Below are positions 57,954-64,000 of a stretch of 64,000 nt of DNA, in pieces. This DNA is from Paenibacillus sp. N3.4 (GTDB lineage Bacteria; Bacillota; Bacilli; Paenibacillales; NBRC-103111). The notes below the pieces were generated by a model. The model was not told where the DNA came from. It made no database searches and saw nothing but the letters and a program-made list of their open reading frames with translations. The position numbers were made by a program, and so were the translations under genes. How positions within the stretch are numbered: position 1 is the stretch's first letter; the number at the start of each line of letters is the position of its first letter. The stretch lies in contig NZ_VRTT01000016.1 of the NCBI RefSeq assembly GCF_008017805.1, forward strand, positions 47,706-111,705. Reading direction: 5' to 3'.

Positions 57954-58106
57954 ATGAAAGACTTTTCGTGGACGTATTTTTCAAAGACCGGTGATGTAGA
58001 TGCCTACCTACTGTATAAACAAGTATCTGGCCAGCCCGGTATGGATACGGATATACAGGATGAGGATCAAAGTAACGAAGAGCCGCTCGAAGGTTGGAAT
58101 GGTTAA
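57954..58106 (+). CDS. yqzL: YqzL family small protein
   Basis: 50 residues. MKDFSWTYFSKTGDVDAYLL matches the YqzL pattern, and the rest is acidic. In B. subtilis yqzL sits between era and recO, as here. The ATG at 57954 follows GGGGGAGG. An earlier in-frame ATG at 57945 touches that site and is unlikely. Function unknown. Confidence 0.82.
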   Translation: MKDFSWTYFSKTGDVDAYLLYKQVSGQPGMDTDIQDEDQSNEEPLEGWNG

Positions 58107-58143
58107 TTCTTAGGTTCGATGCGGCATTCATGGGGGACGTCAT

Positions 58144-58891
58144 GTGCTGCGCAGCGTACAGGGGATCGTGCTCCGTAGTATGGACTATGGAGAGGGAAAC
58201 AAGATAATCAGTTTGTTCACCCCTGAGCTGGGTAAAGTTAGTGTCATGGCTCGGGGCGCAAAAAAAGTGAAAAGTCGACATGCCGCCGTTACGCAGCTTT
58301 TTACGTACGGCGATTTTGTATTTTTCAAGCAGAGAGGCCAAATGGGCTCGCTCAATGGGGCAGAAATTATCGAGGCTCATCATGCTTTGCGCGAGGATCT
58401 GCATAAGTCCGCTCATGCCTCTTATTTGGTCGAAATGACGGATCGAATGCTCGGCGATGAGTTGGCAGCCGCTACATATTTGAACAGTTAAAAGCCGGTT
58501 TGATGGCGATTGAAGAGAATAAAGATATGCAGATGTCGGTTCATCTGTATGAAATGAAAATGTTTGATCGGCCGGATATTTGCCTGTTACGGATGCTTGT
58601 GTTTCATGCGGGGAAACTTCGGGCCTAACCAGCTTCAGTCCGGCTATGGGAGGGATTTTATGCTCTCGCTGTAGACATAAGGACACAGCTGCCATTTTGA
58701 TCGGCGAAGGCACGTTAAAGCTCCTCAAGCTTTTTCCTAGAATGGATATGCGCAGGCTTGGCACCGTGCAGGTTAAGGAAGAAACAAAAATGCAATTAAA
58801 GCAGTGTATGCGCGATTACATGGATGTTCATATAGGCGTTCAATGGAAGTCTAGAGGCTTTATTGAACAAATGGAAAAGTATAACATTTAG
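58144..58891 (+). CDS. recO: DNA repair protein RecO, two one-base deletions
   Basis: About 249 residues when repaired. Begins LRSVQGIVLRSMDYGEGNKI with the OB-fold. The first break is at 58461-58465: one added base gives ELGSRYIFEQLKAGLMAIEE. The second is at the GG 58570-58571: one added G gives MFDRAGYLPVTDACVSCGE. The zinc finger is CVSCGE to CSRC. Start is GTG 58144. RecO loads RecA with RecR. The repairs give back complete conserved text, so this is not a natural pseudogene in my reading. Confidence 0.9.
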
Positions 58892-58906
58892 TGTCCAATT
58901 ACCAAT

Positions 58907-58935
58907 TTGACATGCGATATATGCTTTGATATGAT
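58907..58935 (+). promoter_or_regulatory. Sigma-A promoter of ppsR
   Basis: TTGACA (58907-58912), 17 bp, TATGAT (58930-58935, 5 of 6), just after the recO stop. Confidence 0.8.
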
Positions 58936-58949
58936 GTGATGGAAAACGC

Positions 58950-58987
58950 CTCGCCCTTGTGCTGTCAGCATATCGGTGAGTTTTTTT
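58950..58987 (+). terminator. Hairpin plus T7 in the ppsR leader (possible attenuator)
   Basis: CTC, CC and TGCT pair with AGCA, GG and GAG to form a stem with internal loops, then TTTTTTT at 58981-58987. It lies between the promoter and the ppsR start. Confidence 0.55.
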
Positions 58988-59071
58988 ATGCTTTCGTTCT
59001 GTTCTAGCCTAGTTTACATACAAATGACTAATGTAGGGGCCTCGTCCCTGCTGAAAGGAGCATTGGGCCAA

Positions 59072-59887
59072 ATGGATCAGCCATTACCTACCCGTGTTTA
59101 TGTGGTTTCAGATTCCGTAGGAGAAACCGGAGAATCTGTCGTTCGAGCAGCCGCCATGCAATTTCATCCGATACCGGTAGAGATCATTCGTGCTCCATTT
59201 ATTCATGATTATGAAGGTATCGATAAGGTGATGAATGCCATTCGAGTTCATGGCGGTATTGTGGTGTTTACCTTAGTTATTCCCGAGCTGCGAGACGATT
59301 TGATTGCTAAGGCTTTAGATTACGGGATTCCGCATATTGATCTCTTGGGTCCTATTGTTGCAACGCTGGGGCAAGCTTTGCGACAAGAGCCGCGGAGGCA
59401 GCCAGGGATGATTCATCCGCTGGATGAAGATTATTTCAAAAAAGTAGAAGCAGTAGAATTCGCTGTAAAATATGATGACGGCCGTGATTTCAGCGGTGTT
59501 CAGAAGGCGGATATTGTTTTGCTGGGTGTCTCGCGAACATCCAAAACACCTTTATCCATGTATTTGGCGCACAAAAGGTTTAAAGTGGCCAATGTCCCTT
59601 TAGTTCCCGAAATGCAGCCGCCGGCAGCTGTTTATACCGTGCCAAAAGAGAAAATTATCGGTTTGCGCATTGATCCGGATAAGTTAAATGTCATACGCCA
59701 AGAACGACTGCGGACACTCGGTCTTGCAGAAAATGCAACCTATGCGAATGTAGAACGTATTAAAATAGAACTGGATTTTGCTGACAAAATTATGAGCAAA
59801 ATCGGTTGTGTCATTTTTGATGTTTCCAATCGTGCCGTTGAGGAAACCGCCAGTTTAATTATGGATCATATTGAACGAATCCAGTAA
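59072..59887 (+). CDS. Kinase/pyrophosphorylase PpsR family protein (YqfL)
   Basis: 271 residues of the DUF299 regulators of pyruvate phosphate dikinase or PEP synthase. TRVYVVSDSVGETGESVVRA at the start and the P-loop-like ADIVLLGVSRTSKTPLSMYLA. In B. subtilis YqfL modulates CcpN-dependent gluconeogenic genes, but no ccpN lies next to it here. ATG 59072 follows AAAGGAG. A longer frame from 58976 begins in the terminator-like leader and is rejected. Confidence 0.9.
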   Translation: MDQPLPTRVYVVSDSVGETGESVVRAAAMQFHPIPVEIIRAPFIHDYEGIDKVMNAIRVHGGIVVFTLVIPELRDDLIAKALDYGIPHIDLLGPIVATLGQALRQEPRRQPGMIHPLDEDYFKKVEAVEFAVKYDDGRDFSGVQKADIVLLGVSRTSKTPLSMYLAHKRFKVANVPLVPEMQPPAAVYTVPKEKIIGLRIDPDKLNVIRQERLRTLGLAENATYANVERIKIELDFADKIMSKIGCVIFDVSNRAVEETASLIMDHIERIQ

Positions 59888-59978
59888 GCTTTTATGTTTT
59901 TCCTTGCAGGATTTTTTATAAGTTCATCGTATATAATAGTACGGTGAGATTTCGCGGATAGAGTGGGGGCTGAGTTGC

Positions 59979-60443
59979 ATGCAAGCGAGAAGTATTATCG
60001 TCGACGCCGATGCTTGTCCCGTTAAAGCTGAAATTGAACTGGCAGGCAAGCAGTTTGGTGTCCAGGTTGTTCTCGTGGCCTCCTTTGATCACCGAATGAA
60101 GCAGAATCCCGGTGTTAAGGTCGTGCAAGTGGATCGCTCCGATCAATCGGTTGATTTGTATATTGCCAATCAGATTAAACCAGGCGATATTTTGGTGACC
60201 CAGGATTTTGGACTTGCTGCTTTAGGGCTGGCTAAGGGATCCATTTGCTTAACGAATCGCGGCCAAGAATATACCGATAGCTCGATAGACTTTCTTTTGG
60301 AACGTCGCCATGTATCGGCCAAAATGCGCAGAAGTGGGAAGCATACGAAGGGCCCCAAACCCTTTACTGAAGTTGATCGTCAAAATTTTCTACAAGGTTT
60401 GACAAAACTTTTAAAATATTTGCAGGAAATCGAAAGTAAGTAG
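59979..60443 (+). CDS. YaiI/YqxD family protein (DUF188)
   Basis: 154 residues. IIVDADACPVKAEIE, ILVTQDFGLAALGLAKG and ERRHVSAKMRRSGKHTKGP are the family's conserved blocks. PIN-like NYN fold suggested in the literature, no proven function. It precedes dnaG as in B. subtilis (yqxD). TATAAT-like TATAATAG lies upstream near 59933. Confidence 0.92.
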   Translation: MQARSIIVDADACPVKAEIELAGKQFGVQVVLVASFDHRMKQNPGVKVVQVDRSDQSVDLYIANQIKPGDILVTQDFGLAALGLAKGSICLTNRGQEYTDSSIDFLLERRHVSAKMRRSGKHTKGPKPFTEVDRQNFLQGLTKLLKYLQEIESK

Positions 60444-60491
60444 CGAATAGTAATTAGTCGGAAAAGCGACCTGAATTGTAGGTGGAAGAAA

Positions 60492-62338
60492 ATGAGGTAC
60501 GGACGCATACCTGAAGAGGTTATTGATGCTGTCCTCAAGCGCCATGACATTGTTGATGTGATTGGCAGGCACGTACACTTGAGCAAGCAAGGGCATTATA
60601 TGAAAGGGTTATGTCCTTTCCATTCGGAGAAAAGCCCGTCTTTCACGGTTACACCGGACAAACAGATTTATCGATGTTTTGGTTGTAATGTCGGTGGGAA
60701 TTTAATTCGTTTCATTATGGAAATTGAAGGACTCAGCTTTTCTGAAGCTGTAACCAAGCTAGCGGAGGAAGTCGATATTCCCATTACATGGGAGGAAGCA
60801 TCGGAGGAGCAAACAGAGCAGCAGCAGGAGAAAGTTGTTTTGCTGAAAGCTTATGATTTTGCTGCAAAGTTGTATCATTATATACTTGGCAACACAGAGC
60901 AAGGCAAAGCAGCCAAAGGTTATTTAACTTCCAGAGGAATATCGGATAAGCTGATCGATGCTTTTCAGATTGGCTACGCTCCGGCCATGTGGGACACACT
61001 TGTTCAACAGTTGGACAAACGCGAGTATGCGCTGCCGCTGATGGAAAAGGGCGGATTGATTTCAGCCAAACAGGAAGGCAGCGGTTATGTGGATAAATTC
61101 CGGGAACGCATCATGTTCCCTATTTGCGACTCCACAGGCAAGGTAATCGCGTTTGGTGGAAGAGCCATGGGCGATGCTCAACCGAAGTATTTGAACAGTC
61201 CTGAATCTCTTCTCTTTAATAAGAGCCGAACGATGTACAACCTTCACCAAGCAAGACCTAATATGCGTAAGCTCCAGCAGGCAGTGCTATTTGAAGGCTA
61301 CGTGGACGTTATTAAAGCCTGGGAAGCTGGAATAAGCAATGGTGTTGCAACAATGGGAACTGCTTTAACCAAGGAGCATGCGGCTTTGTTGAACCGTAAC
61401 GCAGATCAAATCGTCGTATGTTACGACGGAGATAATGCGGGACAATCCGCTGCATTCAAAAGTATTCCTATTCTTGAGGAAACGGGAAGCCGGGTTACGG
61501 TAGCCATGCTGCCAGACGGTAAAGATCCCGATGATTATGTTAGTACGTATGGTTTGACCGATTCGTACGGGAAATTATTGAGCCTGCCGTACCATCGATG
61601 AAATATAAGCTTCTGTACATTCGTAAAAATTTTAAGTTGCATGAGGACGGTGACCGAATTCGTTATCTGCAATCTGCTGTGAAAATGATTAGTGATCTTC
61701 ACTCTCCCATGGAACGCGAACATTATTTGAAACAACTGGCTTCTGAATTTCCGGATTCCTCCTATGAGGCGATGAAGTTAGACCTTCATGAAATCTTGCT
61801 GCAATCGGAAAAAAACAGGCCGGATGGGGATAATAAACCAATTCTGTGGAATAATGTTATGAATAATGAGAGAACAGCGGAACGAACACGCAAGAAAATA
61901 CCTACACTTTTACCCGCATATCACAATGCAGAACGCCTGCTTCTTGCCATTATGATGCATGATCGTGATGTATGTACACATGTGGAAACACAGTTAGGTG
62001 ATCAATTCAATGTCGAAGCTCACGCAGTACTAGCTGCTTATTTATATGCTTACTACGCTCAGAATTCTGAGCCGGATGCAAGCCGATACATCGCCATGCT
62101 GCAAGATGAACAGTTGGAGAGCTTAGCCAGTTCCATCGTTATGATGGGATCAGGCCACGGAGTGAATGAACAAGTGATTGACGACTATATTCGCCAAATT
62201 CGCAAAGTTCCAATGCAAGAAGAAGTTGAACGCAAGAGGGAAGAACGAGTTCGTGCCGAGCGCGCGGGCGATCATCTAAGAGCAGCACAAATTGCAATTG
62301 AAATTATTGCCCTAGACAAACGGTTGAAGTCAACGTAG
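60492..62338 (+). CDS. dnaG: DNA primase, one-base deletion
   Basis: About 615 residues when repaired. The zinc domain is [12 protein letters not shown] with CxxC at RCFGCNVGG. The TOPRIM core has [23 protein letters not shown] and [11 protein letters not shown]. The break is near 61580, after YGKLLS: one more G gives [15 protein letters not shown] and leads to the C-terminal helicase-binding domain. DnaG is essential, which argues that the break is a sequence error. It precedes sigA. Confidence 0.94.
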
Positions 62339-62375
62339 AACTACTGAAATGACTAGGGAGGAGGGAGTCCGTACT

Positions 62376-63491
62376 ATGGCGAATGATCAGCGTACAGAAT
62401 TAGAGACAGAGTTGACCCTAGACCAGGTGAAAGACCAGCTTATTGAGCAGGGGAAAAAGCGGTCCTCACTAACTTACAAGGATATTATGGAAAAATTAGC
62501 TCCCTTCGATCAGGATCCTGAACAAATCGATGAGTTTTTTGAACAGCTCTCTGAGCAAGGCATCGATGTAGGGAACGAATCCGATGAGGACTCGTTGAAT
62601 CCTGAAGAAAATGAGCGCGATGAGTTTAACTTTGATGATGATCTGGCTTTGCCGCCGGGGATTAAGATTAATGATCCTGTTCGGATGTATCTGAAAGAAA
62701 TTGGCCGTGTACCGTTGCTTTCTGCTGAAGATGAAGTGGGCTTAGCGAAGCGGATTGAAAATGGGGACGAAGAGGCAAAAAGACGCTTAGCCGAAGCGAA
62801 CCTTAGACTCGTTGTCAGTATTGCCAAAAGATATGTAGGTCGAGGAATGCTGTTCTTGGATTTAATTCAAGAGGGCAATATGGGGCTTATTAAAGCTGTT
62901 GAAAAATTTGACCATACTAAAGGCTATAAATTCAGTACGTATGCAACATGGTGGATTCGCCAAGCGATTACTCGCGCTATTGCCGATCAGGCAAGAACGA
63001 TTCGTATTCCTGTACATATGGTTGAAACGATCAATAAACTCATTCGCGTTTCGCGCCAATTGCTGCAGGAACTAGGACGTGAACCTACTCCAGAAGAAAT
63101 TGCTAAGGAAATGGATTTGAGTACAGATAAAGTTCGTGAAATTATGAAGATCGCACAAGAGCCTGTTTCATTAGAAACACCAATCGGTGAGGAAGACGAC
63201 TCCCATTTGGGTGATTTCATCGAGGATCAAGAAGCGCTGGCTCCGGCAGATGCTGCCGCGTATGAGCTTCTGAAAGAACAGCTTGAAGACGTTCTGGATA
63301 CGTTGACAGAAAGAGAAGAGAATGTACTTCGCCTGCGTTTCGGCTTGGATGATGGACGCACACGTACGTTGGAAGAAGTGGGTAAAGTTTTCGGTGTTAC
63401 ACGTGAACGGATTCGTCAAATAGAAGCAAAAGCATTGCGTAAGCTAAGACACCCTAGTCGCAGCAAGCGGTTAAAAGATTTCTTGGAATAA
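62376..63491 (+). CDS. sigA: RNA polymerase sigma factor RpoD (SigA)
   Basis: 371 residues. Region 1.1 ([20 protein letters not shown]), region 1.2 ([16 protein letters not shown]), 2.3-2.4 ([17 protein letters not shown]), region 3 ([20 protein letters not shown]) and the 4.2 helix-turn-helix ([20 protein letters not shown]). Primary housekeeping sigma factor. ATG 62376 follows a GGGAGGAGGG stretch. The in-frame ATG at 62349 would cover it. Confidence 0.97.
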   Translation: MANDQRTELETELTLDQVKDQLIEQGKKRSSLTYKDIMEKLAPFDQDPEQIDEFFEQLSEQGIDVGNESDEDSLNPEENERDEFNFDDDLALPPGIKINDPVRMYLKEIGRVPLLSAEDEVGLAKRIENGDEEAKRRLAEANLRLVVSIAKRYVGRGMLFLDLIQEGNMGLIKAVEKFDHTKGYKFSTYATWWIRQAITRAIADQARTIRIPVHMVETINKLIRVSRQLLQELGREPTPEEIAKEMDLSTDKVREIMKIAQEPVSLETPIGEEDDSHLGDFIEDQEALAPADAAAYELLKEQLEDVLDTLTEREENVLRLRFGLDDGRTRTLEEVGKVFGVTRERIRQIEAKALRKLRHPSRSKRLKDFLE

Positions 63492-63506
63492 AAACGCTGT
63501 AAGAGG

Positions 63507-63537
63507 GCCCTGCCAGTTGCGGTGGGGTCTTTTTTTG
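63507..63537 (+). terminator. Intrinsic terminator after sigA
   Basis: CCCTGCC pairs with GGTGGGG (two wobble pairs), then CTTTTTTT. Confidence 0.75.
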
Positions 63538-63550
63538 TTGATTAGAAAGT

Positions 63551-63580
63551 GTCCATGAAGGACGACGAAGTCATTTATCC
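63551..63580 (+). repeat. Dispersed 30-bp repeat, copy 2
   Basis: Matches 16981-17010 at 29 of 30 positions. It lies between the sigA terminator and the next gene. The two copies are 46.6 kb apart and in the same direction. Confidence 0.75.
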
Positions 63581-63655
63581 GGGGTCCATTTAAAAGTAAT
63601 ACTAAAACGAAAGCTTGAAATCACCGATAAAGTAGCTAGGAAGGTGAGCGAACGA

Positions 63656-64000
63656 ATGGATACAGAGAAACGGAAAGTAATCGTTAAAGAAATTGACCAC
63701 TGGCGCCGAAGTAAATTATTGCCAGAGCATTATTGCGATTTCTTATTGAATTTGTACCTGGATGAAAGTACACCGAAACCAAGTTCATTCATGGGTGTAA
63801 CAGCCTCTTCGGTAGCAAACAGTAATTGGAAGATCTGGTTAGTCATTATGGCGGTTATTGCCGCTCTGGCCTTATCTGCTCTTAATTTTAACTCTTTTGG
63901 AATGCCAATGCAAATTGGAATTTCCATTGTTTTTGTCATCATTTGTTATGTATTCGCATATCGCCAATACAGCAAAGCGCCTGTAGTTTCTTATTTGCTT
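63656..64000 (+). CDS. Hypothetical membrane protein, cut by the window edge
   Basis: 115 residues without a stop. The N-terminal soluble part is MDTEKRKVIVKEIDHWRRSK, with HYCDFLLNLYLDE, followed by two membrane helices from about 60 (LVIMAVIAALALSALNF and QIGISIVFVIICYVFAY). The opening resembles N-termini of membrane proteins annotated DUF2157, but I am not sure. GGAAGGTGA stands before ATG 63656. Confidence 0.6.
   Translation, partial: MDTEKRKVIVKEIDHWRRSKLLPEHYCDFLLNLYLDESTPKPSSFMGVTASSVANSNWKIWLVIMAVIAALALSALNFNSFGMPMQIGISIVFVIICYVFAYRQYSKAPVVSYLL

Noticed and set aside
58976..59071. N-terminal extension of PpsR
   Set aside because: The frame starts in the T-run of a terminator-like hairpin. 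ATG 59072 matches the family start.
320..62338. Programmed frameshifting as explanation for the broken genes
   Set aside because: The sites lack a shared slippery motif, occur in unrelated genes and twice in recO and nptA, and all need the same one-base addition.

Overview
The window looks like the chromosome of an endospore-forming Bacillota, most likely Paenibacillaceae. This rests on the gene order around hrcA, dnaK, recO, dnaG and sigA, the sporulation genes yqfC and yqfD, a CIRCE operator, sigma-A promoters, frequent TTG starts after strong Shine-Dalgarno sites, and two secreted enzymes that carry a copper-amine-oxidase-N 'stalk' domain. GC is near 48% (29 of 60 in a dnaK sample) but reaches about 70% in patches inside three genes.

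Layout. 0-4 kb: the end of a possible yqxA, then lepA, hemW and an ArgA-like acetyltransferase under an ARG-box-like palindrome. 4-10.6 kb: a heat-shock operon with a CIRCE-controlled promoter, in the order hrcA, an archaeal-like Group III chaperonin, grpE, dnaK, dnaJ. 10.7-16.8 kb: secreted alkaline phosphatase, an ABC exporter-type cassette with a lipoprotein, a yfhD-like gene pair and a glycerophosphodiesterase. 17-22.3 kb: prmA, a site-2 protease, rsmE, mtaB, nptA. 22.4-47.3 kb: an accessory block with an RlmI-like methyltransferase, a 1.3 kb gene-free repeat region, citrate synthase with an Rrf2 regulator, the break-repair cluster addB-addA-sbcD-sbcC, an EamA transporter opposite a TrmB regulator, a GH26-like enzyme, a TetR-oxidoreductase fused frame, rsgA and a HIT protein. 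47.3-64 kb: the conserved run rpsU, yqeY, nfeD, floA, yqfB-like, yqfC, yqfD, phoH, yqfF, ybeY, dgkA, cdd, era, yqzL, recO, ppsR, yaiI-type, dnaG, sigA and a truncated membrane gene.

From memory of Bacillus subtilis, the backbone matches its lepA-to-sigA region. The main additions are the chaperonin inside the dnaK operon, the phosphatase/ABC block, and the 25 kb block between nptA and rpsU.

Sequence quality. I found 13 places where a conserved protein continues in the next frame. Every one is repaired by adding a single base (lepA, hemW, grpE, yfhD-like, nptA twice, addB, sbcD, sbcC, yqfB-like, recO twice, dnaG). Essential dnaG is among them and all have the same sign, so I read them as sequencing or assembly deletions. 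I annotate those genes as whole CDSs.

The most interesting item is the Group III chaperonin, placed so that HrcA/CIRCE would control it together with the DnaK machinery.
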